A stretch of DNA of 44,982 bases, taken from positions 16,382 to 61,363 of the forward strand of contig CAMYJH010000026.1 in the NCBI GenBank assembly GCA_947258715.1. Reading direction: 5' to 3'. The position numbers and the translations under genes were made by a program. Shown here piece after piece: positions 36,222 to 44,353 of the stretch. Positions within the stretch are counted from its first letter, which is position 1. The number at the start of each line of letters is the position of its first letter. The notes beneath the pieces are model-generated. The model searched no databases and had not been told where the DNA came from. It saw only the letters and a program-made list of their open reading frames with translations. This DNA is from an uncultured Gammaproteobacteria bacterium. Its GTDB lineage: Bacteria > Pseudomonadota > Gammaproteobacteria > HK1.

Positions 36222-37931
36222 ATGCAGCAATCCGGGCGAGATAAACAAATCGAGCGCCGCTTCGAAAGCGCCCGGCGCGCCCACGCCGAGGGCCGTCTTA
36301 AAGAAGCCGAGCGCCATTGCCGATGGATGCTCAAGCGGCATGCGGAACATCCTGACGTACTGCATCTGCTCGCGCTCATCATGAAGGACGCGGGGCGAGC
36401 CGAGGTGGCCGTCGATCTCCTCCAGCGGGCGCTCAGGCAGCGGCCGGATGATCCCATTTGCCTGAACAACCTCGGCAACGTGCTGCGGCATCAAGACCGC
36501 ATCACGGAAGCGATCTCGCGCTACCAGGCCGCGCTGCGGCACGATCCGGAATACGTCTCCGCGCTGTACAACCTGGGGGTGGCGCTGATGGCGGCGTCAA
36601 AGCCCGATCAGGCGCTCACCTGCTTCCAGCGGGTGGTGGCTAAGCGGCCCGAGGACGCCGACGCCTGGTCGCGGCTCGGCGCAGCGTATCTCGACCTCGG
36701 ACGCGACGAGGAGGCGATGAAGGCGAGCCGCAGGGCGCTGGAGCTTGCGCCGGACTCGGCCGACGCCTGGAACGATCTGGGACTTGCCCGCGCCGACCGG
36801 GGCGAATTCGAACAGGCGCTGAGCTGCTACCGCCGGGCTCTCGAACACGAGCCTGGGCACGTCAAGGCGGCGGTCAACCTGTCCAAGATCCAGCGCTTTA
36901 ATACCGGCGACGAGCCGGACATCGCCCTGGTGGAGCGCGCCCTGGCCAAAACCCGAACCACGGCGTGTCCCGGCGGGGACCTCGATTTCGCGCTGGGAAA
37001 GATCAACGACGACTGCGGTCGATACGCCGAGGCCTTCGAGCACTACCAAAGGGCGAACCAGCAGCGGGCAGAGCAATTCAAATTCGATCCGCATGCCGCA
37101 GAAGCTGAAGCTACGCGCCTCATGGAAATCTTCGACGCTCGATTTTTCAGCCAGCGACGCGGTTTCGGTGAGCCCTCGGAACTCCCGGTGTTCATTGTCG
37201 GCATGCCGCGGTCCGGCACCACCCTGGTGGAGCAGATCCTTGCCGCGCATGCGGAAGTTCACGCCGCGGGGGAGCTGCTCGACATCAGCGCGCTCGCCGG
37301 TGGTCTCGAGCAGCGGCTCGGATCCGGCTCCGGCTACCCCGAGTGCGTGCCGGACATAAGTGCGGACACGTCCTGCGCGCTTGCGCGGGAATATCTTGCC
37401 GGCTTGTCCGCCCGCGCGCCGCAGGCCGCGCGCATCACCGACAAGATGCCGGGCAACTACCTGTTTCTCGGGTTCATCTCTTGGCTGCTGCCCCGCGCCC
37501 GGATCGTTTACTGCCGGCGGCACCCTCTGGACGTGGCGCTTTCCATCTACTTCACCGATTTCACCGCCGGCCACCACTACAGCTACGCGCTTGAACACAT
37601 CGCGGCGCAGTTCCGCCAGTTCAGCCGGCTGATGGACCACTGGCGGCGGGTAATTCCGGGGCCCATGCTCGAAGTGCGCTACGAAGAGATCATCGCAAAG
37701 CCCGAGGCCCAGATCCGCGCGCTGCTCGAATTCTTAAGCCTCGACTGGGACGCTCGCTGCCTCGAATTCCAGAAGGTCAATCGGCCGGTGCACACCGCCA
37801 GCGCCTGGCAGGTGCGCCAACCGCTTTATGCGAGCTCGGTGGGGCGCTGGCGGCGATACGCGCAGCACCTGGGCACGCTCAAGGCGGCCCTGGAGCCGCT
37901 GGCAATGGACGCGGGGTACGACATCGGCTGA
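36222..37931 (+). CDS. Second TPR-sulfotransferase fusion protein
   Basis: 569 residues from ATG 36222, which has a purine-rich GGAGGAAGGG tract just upstream; an ATG at 36159 would add 21 low-complexity residues. Seven or so TPRs (residues about 10-240) precede a sulfotransferase domain with FIVGMPRSGTTLVEQILAAH (near 329) and YCRRHPLDVALSIYFTDF (near 430). The C-terminus TASAWQVRQPLYASSVGRW parallels the previous gene, so the pair are paralogues that have diverged in the TPR half, consistent with different acceptors. A 263-base gap separates them, with no gene in it. No PAPS-synthesis genes are in the window. Confidence 0.9.
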   Translation: MQQSGRDKQIERRFESARRAHAEGRLKEAERHCRWMLKRHAEHPDVLHLLALIMKDAGRAEVAVDLLQRALRQRPDDPICLNNLGNVLRHQDRITEAISRYQAALRHDPEYVSALYNLGVALMAASKPDQALTCFQRVVAKRPEDADAWSRLGAAYLDLGRDEEAMKASRRALELAPDSADAWNDLGLARADRGEFEQALSCYRRALEHEPGHVKAAVNLSKIQRFNTGDEPDIALVERALAKTRTTACPGGDLDFALGKINDDCGRYAEAFEHYQRANQQRAEQFKFDPHAAEAEATRLMEIFDARFFSQRRGFGEPSELPVFIVGMPRSGTTLVEQILAAHAEVHAAGELLDISALAGGLEQRLGSGSGYPECVPDISADTSCALAREYLAGLSARAPQAARITDKMPGNYLFLGFISWLLPRARIVYCRRHPLDVALSIYFTDFTAGHHYSYALEHIAAQFRQFSRLMDHWRRVIPGPMLEVRYEEIIAKPEAQIRALLEFLSLDWDARCLEFQKVNRPVHTASAWQVRQPLYASSVGRWRRYAQHLGTLKAALEPLAMDAGYDIG

Positions 37932-38046
37932 CGTCGCCTTCTTCGGCTCTTTGCCGCTCGCCAGCCTGCAGCAGAAAACCGACAAAGCTTGTGTTCTCGG
38001 TTACCTGCTCTCTCGAGGAAAAAGGTCGTTTCCGACACCCAGGTAT

Positions 38047-38213
38047 TAGCAGGCTGGTGAAAAACCCAGTTTTTCGTCAGCCTGTGTGCGGCATAGGGAC
38101 GTGCCGCCATTTTCGACGACTACAAGTCGTTGAAAATGAAGCGAGCCGGAAATCGCATTTTCGGCGCAGTGCGGTGAAATAGAGCATGGATGCGCTCTTT
38201 CACCATCCTGTTA
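38047..38213. mobile_element. MITE-like repeat, copy 2 (167 bp), inverted relative to copy 1
   Basis: Reverse-complement copy of the element at 6874-7039, with about 15 differences in 167 positions by eye. The left end is TAGCAGGCTGGTGAAAAA and the right end, read on the minus strand, TAACAGGATGGTGAAA. Paired changes keep some hairpin arms complementary (for example GAGC/GCTC). It lies in the gap between the last TPR gene and the porin terminator. No transposase is nearby and no target duplication is evident. Confidence 0.85.
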
Positions 38214-38267
38214 GAGGGGCGAGCCGTCTTTGACCGCGTCTATGCACTGGCCGCGGAAACCGAAGGC

Positions 38268-38302
38268 AAAAAAAACGGCTTCCCCCAGGACGGGGGAAGC
38301 CG
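38268..38302 (-). terminator. Rho-independent terminator of the porin gene
   Basis: On the minus strand an 11-bp perfect stem (38292-38302 with 38276-38286; arms CGGCTTCCCCC and GGGGGAAGCCG) with a five-base loop runs into eight T residues (38268-38275). It lies 56 bases past the porin stop codon. Confidence 0.93.
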
Positions 38303-38357
38303 ATTTTAGAAGCTCAAGCGTGCCGCGAACGGCGAGCTTCAGGGCTTTGGCTCAAGA

Positions 38358-39455
38358 TCAGTTGAACTTGATCCGCGAGCCCACGAAGAACGTGTAGATG
38401 TCATCCTCGCCGACGCCGGCAGCGGTGTCCTCGAGGGTGAACAGCCGGTAGCCCGCGTAGAGATCGATGCCGGGCTTCGGCATGGTGTGCACGGCGCCGA
38501 TACCGAAGCTGGTACCGCCGCAGTATCCTGCACCACTTGTATCAACCGAGTCCGTGCAGCCAACAGTTCGTCCTACTTGCTTCTCGGCGTCCTTGTAATC
38601 GATGGCGACACTATTGTTGCCCCAGTCGTGGCCGAGCTTGATGTAGTAGTACTCGCCGTCCTCTGCCCCCGCCGCCTCACGGGAGGCCTGACCCCAGGCG
38701 CCGGCGATGCTCGTGCCCTGGGAGAACTTGAACGCGCCGGAGAGGACGATGACGTCGTCGGTCGACGTGCTTTCCCCCCGCTTGCTGTAGCCCACGCGCA
38801 CGTCGTACTGACCGGCGCCGCCTGCTGCACCCGCGAGCTTGCCCATGACGTCGATCCGATCGCTGGTGGCGTGGCTGACCGCCAGCGACAGCGGCCCGAT
38901 GGCCGGCGTGTCGTAGCGGATCCGGTCTCTGCGGCCGCCGTCATAGGACGGGGTCACGTCGCCAGCCGTAACGCCTAAAGGAGTGCCCCCGGTGCCGACG
39001 AACTCGATGTTCCCGGCAAAGTCGGTGGCGTTTTCCACCGCGATCCAGGCGTTGTTCAGATCGGCAAAAGCTGCGCCGTCGGTGCCGTCGCTGCCCTGGC
39101 CCATGCTGACCTTTCCGAAGTCGCCCGAGAAAAAGACCTCGGCGAAACGCGTGCTGAGACCGTCGTTAGAGTCACTGGTTTGCTTCATCGTGGTTGCGTT
39201 GGACGAGTTGGACTCGACCTGCATCTCGAAGTTAAGGCCGGCGGTCAGGCCGTTGCCGATGTCCTCGGTGCCTTTGAAGCGGAAGCGGGTGCTGGACGCA
39301 TCGCCGTCCACGTGCTGGATGTCGGAATCAGTGCCGTCATCTACAATCATCACCGCGCGGTTGACGTGGCCCGATGTCTGGAACTTGACCGCATGTGCGG
39401 CCATCGGCAAAGCCAAGGCGCTGGTTACAGCCGCAGCTACTAGCTTTTTGTTCAT
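38358..39455 (-). CDS. Gram-negative general porin
   Basis: 365-residue outer-membrane beta-barrel precursor. Signal peptide MNKKLVAAAVTSALALPMAA ends at AHA, giving a mature start VKFQTSGHVNRAVM. The body alternates hydrophobic and polar residues and has typical porin strands (TRFRFKGTEDIGNGLTAGLN, RYDTPAIGPLSLAVSHA, GIDLYAGYRLFTLED). A Cys pair (GCTDSV and GYCGG) in a late loop may form a disulfide. The last strand ends VGSRIKFN, so the final residue is Asn after Phe rather than the usual terminal aromatic for BAM recognition. GGGGAAA precedes the ATG by about eight bases. Monocistronic: own promoter and terminator are visible. It probably allows diffusion of small anions or acids. Confidence 0.9.
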   Translation of the reverse strand: MNKKLVAAAVTSALALPMAAHAVKFQTSGHVNRAVMIVDDGTDSDIQHVDGDASSTRFRFKGTEDIGNGLTAGLNFEMQVESNSSNATTMKQTSDSNDGLSTRFAEVFFSGDFGKVSMGQGSDGTDGAAFADLNNAWIAVENATDFAGNIEFVGTGGTPLGVTAGDVTPSYDGGRRDRIRYDTPAIGPLSLAVSHATSDRIDVMGKLAGAAGGAGQYDVRVGYSKRGESTSTDDVIVLSGAFKFSQGTSIAGAWGQASREAAGAEDGEYYYIKLGHDWGNNSVAIDYKDAEKQVGRTVGCTDSVDTSGAGYCGGTSFGIGAVHTMPKPGIDLYAGYRLFTLEDTAAGVGEDDIYTFFVGSRIKFN

Positions 39456-39550
39456 AAGAGTTTCCCCAAAAAATTTTGAGTTGTGAGTTCTGCCCCGAAC
39501 GCGTTCCGGGGCGCTTCGCGAAGCCCCTCTCTTGACAGAGAAGCGACGCT

Positions 39551-39580
39551 ATTATGGCAGCGACTTTGCGGCTTTTGCAA
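39551..39580 (-). promoter_or_regulatory. Candidate sigma-70 promoter of the porin gene
   Basis: On the minus strand TTGCAA (39575-39580) and CATAAT (39551-39556) are 18 bases apart, about 95 bases before the porin start. Both hexamers match the consensus at four or five positions, and the leader between them and the ATG is free of genes. Most of the 399-base gap 39456-39854 is this leader plus the two inverted repeats listed next. Confidence 0.55.
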
Positions 39581-39614
39581 CAAATTTCGCAAAAAACCAA
39601 CAGTTCCCGAAATG

Positions 39615-39634
39615 GTGTTGCATTTTTGCAACAC
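39615..39634. promoter_or_regulatory. Palindrome upstream of the porin promoter (possible operator)
   Basis: Perfect 8-base arms GTGTTGCA (39615-39622) and TGCAACAC (39627-39634) around TTTT. The centre lies about 45 bases upstream of the -35 hexamer, a usual activator position. I cannot assign a regulator; it does not match the CRP half-site TGTGA. Confidence 0.5.
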
Positions 39635-39692
39635 TCGCTCCCTCGACTTATTCCAAGCCGACCTTTTGTCGTGTCTTTACCCTCAAGGCCGC

Positions 39693-39741
39693 CAAGACGG
39701 GCGCCGCATCAGCCGCGCAGATAAGCCGCGCGCCCGTCTTG
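39693..39741. repeat. Long inverted repeat downstream of the universal stress gene
   Basis: CAAGACGGGCGC (39693-39704) and GCGCCCGTCTTG (39730-39741) are perfect 12-bp arms with a 25-base loop containing two GCCGCGC direct repeats (at 39712 and 39725). No T-run follows on either strand, so a standard terminator is unlikely. It may still act as a processing or attenuation hairpin at the end of the TRAP operon. Confidence 0.6.
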
Positions 39742-39854
39742 CTGACTCATGGCGCATCCGCCCGCCGGGGGCGTCCCGTGTCGTGCCCTGGGGCGTCAGC
39801 TTTCATCTAGGCGGCGGCGCGAAGGATCCGAATAGAAATCTGCTCTCAAGCCGC

Positions 39855-40283
39855 TTACTCACGAATGACATACACGGAGCACTTCGCGTGCCGGACCACG
39901 CGAGAGGCGTTGGGGCCTAGAAGATAGTCCTTCAATTCCGGCCGGTGGGCCGCCAGCACGATCAAGTCGGCGTTCATGTCTTTAGCCGTTTCGAGAATGA
40001 TTTGATATACGGTTCCCACGCCGACCATGTGCTGAACGCTAACATCAGCGCCTACATGCTCGCGACTCAACGCGTGTAACCCTTCGAGCGCGTTCTTTTT
40101 CATCTCCTGCTGATGGTTCTCAGGAAAATACTGGGAAACCATGCTCATGCCGAAGTCAGGGATAACGGTCAGCAGGTGAAGATTGGCCTTGAATTGTTTG
40201 CACACCGCGACGGCTGCCGGCAGCGCTTTGCGCCACGAGCTTTCATGATTGAGATCGATGGGGAGAAGAACGTCTTTATACAT
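39855..40283 (-). CDS. Universal stress protein linked to a TRAP transporter (TeaD-like)
   Basis: 142 residues of the UspA fold: MYKDVLLPIDLNHESSWRKA opens the domain, LHLLTVIPDFGM is the second strand, and ADLIVLAAHRPELKDYLLGPNASRVVRHAKCSVYVIRE is the C-terminal half (positions 39860-39970 on the minus strand). The usual G-x2-G-x9-G-S/T ATP loop is altered (AAHRPEL then GPNAS), so nucleotide binding is uncertain. GAGGA lies about nine bases upstream of the ATG, and only 12 bases separate it from the TRAP permease, so they are cotranscribed. In Halomonas, TeaD is a Usp that modulates the TeaABC TRAP transporter; a similar role is inferred. Confidence 0.88.
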   Translation of the reverse strand: MYKDVLLPIDLNHESSWRKALPAAVAVCKQFKANLHLLTVIPDFGMSMVSQYFPENHQQEMKKNALEGLHALSREHVGADVSVQHMVGVGTVYQIILETAKDMNADLIVLAAHRPELKDYLLGPNASRVVRHAKCSVYVIRE

Positions 40284-40295
40284 TTTCGACTTCCT

Positions 40296-42887
40296 CTATG
40301 CGGCCACGGGTTCTGTTTTCAGCCGCCGCCGACGCTGCAGCATGATAATCATCCCCAACAGCAAAAGTGCCGGAATGTAAAACAGCTGCTTGGGCGGCCG
40401 GTCCGCTTGCTTTTGCACGCTCGGGATCTCGAAGTCGAAATCGATCTTCTGCCGCTCGGCCACGCTGCCGAAAACCACGTTGTCGACGAAGACCTTGCCT
40501 TCCTCGAAGCGTAGCTCGAGACCGGCCTCCATCAGTCGATCCTTACCCGGTGCTTTGGCCCCCAGCGGCAGCATGACGATTTTGTCGATCTCGCGCCCTT
40601 CCAGATCCTCTCCCTTGATCTGAATTCGGATCTGCGCGCCTTCCCGCATCTCCTCGGCAATGGCGTAAATCTCGGTGGCTGATACCGCTTCCAGGGGCGG
40701 GTAGATCCGGTCCATCCAGAACCCCGGACGGAACATGGTAAAGGCGACGAGGATCAGCGCCAGAGACTCCCACAGCCGGCTCTTGGAGAGAAAATATCCC
40801 TGGGTGCCGGCGGCGAACAACAGCATGGCGATCAGCGCGGTGATGATTGTCGCCAGCAGGTGATACCAGCTTTCGATGCCGATGAGGAGCAGCTCGGTGT
40901 TGAAGATGAACATGAACGGCAGGATCGCGGTGCGGATGTCGTAGGTGAAACCCTGGATACCGGTGCGGATGGGATCGCCTCCCGAGATCGCCGACGCGGC
41001 AAAGGCGGCCATGGCCACCGGCGGCGTGTCGTCCGCCAGAATGCCGAAATAGAACACGAACATGTGCACCGCCACCAGCGGCACGATCAGTCCCTGCTCC
41101 GCACCCACGGTAACGATTACCGGCGCCATCAGGGACGACACCACGATGTAGTTGGCGGTGGTCGGCAGTCCCATGCCCAGGATCAGGCTCAAGACGGCCG
41201 TGAACAGGAGCATCAGCAGAACGTAGCCGCCGGAGATGAACTCCACGAACTCGGCCATCACCAGGCCGACGCCGGTGAGCGTAATCGTGCCGACCACGAT
41301 ACCGGCAGAGGCGGTGGCCACGCCGATGCCGATCATGTTCCTGGCGCCGGCGATCAGTCCATTGAGGGTGTCGTCGAGCCCCTGTCGCAGGCATTGGCCG
41401 AGGTCTTCGCCCGACTTGCGCAAAAACGCTTTCAAAGGACGCTGGGTGAGCAGCACGAAGAGCATGAACACCGATGCGTACAACGCCGAGAGCCCCGGCG
41501 AAAGACGCTCGACGGTCAGGCACCACACCAGCACCACCACCGGCAGAAGATAGTAAAGGCCGGCCTTGACGGTGGGACCCGGTTCCGGCAGCTCCGTGAT
41601 TTCCAGGCTCGTGTCCAGCTCGGGAAACCTGATGGCGTACTGAACGAGCGCCACGTAGGCGACCACCAGAAGCAAAGACGCGACCCAGGGCGTGGCCGCG
41701 CCGAAAGCGCCCTTCATCCAGCCGAGGCCGTAATAGACGATGGCGGTGAGCACAATCAGCCCCACAAAGGTGGTGAGAAAGCTGAACATCGCCTGGGTGA
41801 AGGGGGTCACGGTTCGCCTCGGGAGTCCCCTCAGATCGGCCTTGACCGCCTCGAGGTGCACGATGTAGACGAGCGCGATGTAGGAAATCAGCGCCGGCAG
41901 GGCCGCGTGCTTGATCACCTCCAGATAGGTGATGCCGACATATTCCACCATCAGAAAAGCCACCGCGCCCATGATGGGCGGCGTCAGCTGACCGTTGGTC
42001 GAGGAGGCGACCTCCACCGCGCCGGCTTTTTCTGCCGAAAAACCGACCTTGCGCATTAACGGAATGGTGAACGTGCCGGTGGTCACCACGTTGGCGATCG
42101 CCGAGCCCGACACCAGCCCGGTCATGCCGGACGACACCACCGCGGCCTTGGCCGGCCCGCCCCGCATGTGGCCCATGTAGGCAAAGGCCACGCGAATAAA
42201 GTAGTTGCCGGCCCCCGCCTTCTCCAGCAGCGAGCCGAACAGAACGAACAGGAACACCATGCTTGCCGACACCCCGAGCGCAATTCCGAAGATGCCTTCC
42301 GTGGTCAGGTAGTAGTGCGACATGCCCTTGGCGAGGCTGGCACCCTTGTGCGCGATCATTTCCGGCATCAGGTGCCCACCGAAGGTGTAGATGATGAACA
42401 CGATGCAGACCACCATCAGGGGCGGCCCGAGCGCGCGCCGGGTCGCCTCCAGAATAAGCACCATGCCGATAACCGAGACCACCAGGTCGGTGGTGGTGGG
42501 TAAGCCGGGTCTATCCGAAAGCGCCCGATAGAAGAGGAAAATATAGGCGGCGCAAAATGCGGCAACGATGGCCAGGATCCAATCCAGGATCGGAATGTGG
42601 TCGCGTGGCGATCGCTTCAGCGCGGGATAGGCCAGATAGGCGAGAAAGACGGCGAAGGCGAGGTGGATGGAACGCACCTCGGTACTGTTAAGCACAGCGA
42701 CGCCGATAATGTACGGCATCGGGGAGGCGTACCATAGCTGGAATATCGACCACAGCAACGGCACCACCCATAGAACTCGCGCCGATATGCCGCTCGGTGC
42801 CCGCGCACCGGTATCGGCTTCCGCGACCATGTCCTGCAGTTTTTGTTGGTCCGCGGCCGGCGAAGCGTTCTTCTTTTCCTCGCTCAT
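40296..42887 (-). CDS. Fused TRAP transporter permease (4TM + 12TM), TAXI type
   Basis: 863 residues combining the small (DctQ-like) and large (DctM-like) membrane subunits. The N-terminal cytoplasmic 40 residues are polar; the first four helices lie at about 40-150, and the large subunit follows with conserved loops SGMTGLVSGSAIANVVTTGT, SSTNGQLTPPIMGAVAFLM, LGMGLPTTANYIVVSSLMAP and LADDTPPVAMAAFAAS. These match the TRAP fused-permease family used with TAXI binding proteins. A C-terminal soluble tail (about 750-830) is followed by a final hydrophobic helix. GGGAG precedes the start. It probably imports an organic acid or amino acid driven by an ion gradient; the substrate is not readable from the sequence. 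Confidence 0.95.
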   Translation of the reverse strand: MSEEKKNASPAADQQKLQDMVAEADTGARAPSGISARVLWVVPLLWSIFQLWYASPMPYIIGVAVLNSTEVRSIHLAFAVFLAYLAYPALKRSPRDHIPILDWILAIVAAFCAAYIFLFYRALSDRPGLPTTTDLVVSVIGMVLILEATRRALGPPLMVVCIVFIIYTFGGHLMPEMIAHKGASLAKGMSHYYLTTEGIFGIALGVSASMVFLFVLFGSLLEKAGAGNYFIRVAFAYMGHMRGGPAKAAVVSSGMTGLVSGSAIANVVTTGTFTIPLMRKVGFSAEKAGAVEVASSTNGQLTPPIMGAVAFLMVEYVGITYLEVIKHAALPALISYIALVYIVHLEAVKADLRGLPRRTVTPFTQAMFSFLTTFVGLIVLTAIVYYGLGWMKGAFGAATPWVASLLLVVAYVALVQYAIRFPELDTSLEITELPEPGPTVKAGLYYLLPVVVLVWCLTVERLSPGLSALYASVFMLFVLLTQRPLKAFLRKSGEDLGQCLRQGLDDTLNGLIAGARNMIGIGVATASAGIVVGTITLTGVGLVMAEFVEFISGGYVLLMLLFTAVLSLILGMGLPTTANYIVVSSLMAPVIVTVGAEQGLIVPLVAVHMFVFYFGILADDTPPVAMAAFAASAISGGDPIRTGIQGFTYDIRTAILPFMFIFNTELLLIGIESWYHLLATIITALIAMLLFAAGTQGYFLSKSRLWESLALILVAFTMFRPGFWMDRIYPPLEAVSATEIYAIAEEMREGAQIRIQIKGEDLEGREIDKIVMLPLGAKAPGKDRLMEAGLELRFEEGKVFVDNVVFGSVAERQKIDFDFEIPSVQKQADRPPKQLFYIPALLLLGMIIMLQRRRRLKTEPVAA

Positions 42888-42929
42888 CGTTATCTCCCGG
42901 TTCCTATATCTCGTGCCGCTTGGGCGGGT

Positions 42930-43934
42930 CTACATCATTCCCTTGTCACGAAAATAGCGTGCGGCGCCCGGATGCATCGGCGCGGACAGACCATCGGTCA
43001 TCATTTGGCTCGGCATCAGATTACCAAGCGCCCTGTGTATTCGCTTGAATTCGCCCAGGTTGTCGAACACGGCTTTTACGACGGCATAGACCGTATCATC
43101 GTCGATGGATGTGGAGCTTACCGCGGTCACCGAGATACCAAAGGTCTTTACCGGCGCGTCCATGTTCTTGTAGCTTCCTGCCGGAATCTCGGTGACGGCA
43201 AAAAAACGGTTGTCGGCAATGAGCCTGTCGATATCGGGCCCGGTCACGTCGATTAACCTGGCGTTACAAATCTCGATGGCTTTTGCGACTTCGGGATTCG
43301 GATAGGAAGCGGTGGAGACGATCGCCTGCACGCGATTGTGACACAAGGCCAGGGTTTGTTCCGTCTCCATGAGCTCGTCGGCGAGCTGAAAGGACTTTTG
43401 AGTCCATCCCTTCGCCTTCATCACCATTTCCATGATTGCCCGCGGTGCAGAGCCGGGGCTGCCGACGTTGACCCGCTTACCCGCAAGATCGTCCAGGGTA
43501 TTAATGCCGGAGTCACGCCGAGCGATTACGGTGAAGGGCTCGTTGTGCAGAGAAAAGAGCGACCGAATATTGTCGAACTTGACGTCCATGAAGCGGACCG
43601 GTCCGCTCCCCTCGAAGGCGTAATACTGCCAGTCGGACTGCACGAGGCCGACTTCGATGGCGCCGTTGCGCACATCAGCAAGTACGGCCAAGGGCTCCGC
43701 CGCGTGACGTCCCTCGATGCGGAGCACCTCGCAGCTCGTTGCCGGGGAAGCCCTCTCCATTTGACGGCAGATCGCTCTGCCCAGCGTGTGGTGAACCCTA
43801 GCGTTGACCCCGGTGCCGATAACAATATCGCTGTCGGTCGCAAAGGCGCCCGCCGATACCCCTGTCATCGAAAACGCGATTGAGAAAATAAAGATCAGCG
43901 GGGCCGTGGGTTTTGTCACCGTTGGACAAGGCAA
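42930..43934 (-). CDS. TAXI family TRAP solute-binding protein (1)
   Basis: About 334 residues. A hydrophobic signal segment (APLIFIFSIAFSMTGVSAGA) precedes the mature IVIGTGVNARVHHTLGRAIC. TAXI hallmarks: VGLVQSDWQYYAFEG, LAGKRVNVGSPGSAPRAIME and the C-terminal DGLSAPMHPGAARYFRDKG. The start shown is TTG 43934; GTG at 43919 would give a cleaner signal peptide, and neither has a clear ribosome site. The protein captures ligand in the periplasm for the fused permease encoded 42 bases downstream. It is a diverged paralogue of the protein encoded from 44354. Confidence 0.88.
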   Translation of the reverse strand: MPCPTVTKPTAPLIFIFSIAFSMTGVSAGAFATDSDIVIGTGVNARVHHTLGRAICRQMERASPATSCEVLRIEGRHAAEPLAVLADVRNGAIEVGLVQSDWQYYAFEGSGPVRFMDVKFDNIRSLFSLHNEPFTVIARRDSGINTLDDLAGKRVNVGSPGSAPRAIMEMVMKAKGWTQKSFQLADELMETEQTLALCHNRVQAIVSTASYPNPEVAKAIEICNARLIDVTGPDIDRLIADNRFFAVTEIPAGSYKNMDAPVKTFGISVTAVSSTSIDDDTVYAVVKAVFDNLGEFKRIHRALGNLMPSQMMTDGLSAPMHPGAARYFRDKGMM

Positions 43935-44131
43935 AAACAGGCTTAATCGGCGCAGTTTACACGCCAGTAAATGAGCATTTTGAGCCTGTTGTTAACGCCG
44001 TTAGGCTGAGCGCAGCAATTTTGAGATGGGTCCCAGTCGTTTGATTCTTCTCCATGGAATTCTTATTAGAGCAGCCCCCAGACGCCGGCGGGCCAACAAA
44101 ACGTACCGCCACCGTCGCGCTCATTAATCCT

Positions 44132-44291
44132 TTAAGGAAACTCTGAATAATTCCATCCCTGGAATTTTCAGAGTCGGCAAGTGAAAACGCGGCTTCCACT
44201 TACCTCACGAATCCAATGACCTACAGTCATTGGATTCGGCGGCGCATCCCTGCTTAGCTAAGGAAGGTCTGATAAATCAGACCTTCCTTAA
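44132..44291. mobile_element. Second MITE-like element (about 160 bp)
   Basis: Imperfect terminal repeats: the left end TTAAGGAAACTCTGAATAAT and the right end, read on the minus strand, TTAAGGAAGGTCTGATTTAT. Inside are a 13-bp perfect hairpin (44208-44220 with 44226-44238, five-base loop), a near-perfect hairpin at the left end, and a 14-bp near-palindrome at the right (44260-44289). No coding capacity or transposase. It is unrelated to the pair at 6874 and 38047. It fills much of the 419-base gap between the two TAXI genes; the rest (43935-44131) shows no gene. Confidence 0.7.
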
Positions 44292-44305
44292 CAAGAATGA
44301 GATAA

Positions 44306-44332
44306 GAAGGGGGAGGCGCATGCTCCCCCTTC
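44306..44332 (-). terminator. Candidate terminator of the second TAXI gene
   Basis: Perfect 10-bp stem (arms GAAGGGGGAG at 44306-44315 and CTCCCCCTTC at 44323-44332) with a seven-base loop, 21 bases past the stop codon at 44354. On the minus strand a T-rich but broken run follows (TTATCTCATTCTT), so efficiency is uncertain. Confidence 0.6.
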
Positions 44333-44353
44333 TCGAACGCCCTCGAACGCCGG

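Noticed and set aside
36597..37640. 347-codon minus-strand open frame
   Set aside because: Shadow of the second TPR-sulfotransferase, whose PAPS-binding motifs are intact on the plus strand.
40860..42059. Long plus-strand open frame (399 codons) opposite the TRAP permease
   Set aside because: It is antisense to a strongly conserved permease and its translation is rich in His, Arg, Asp and Gln, typical of the complement of hydrophobic helices.
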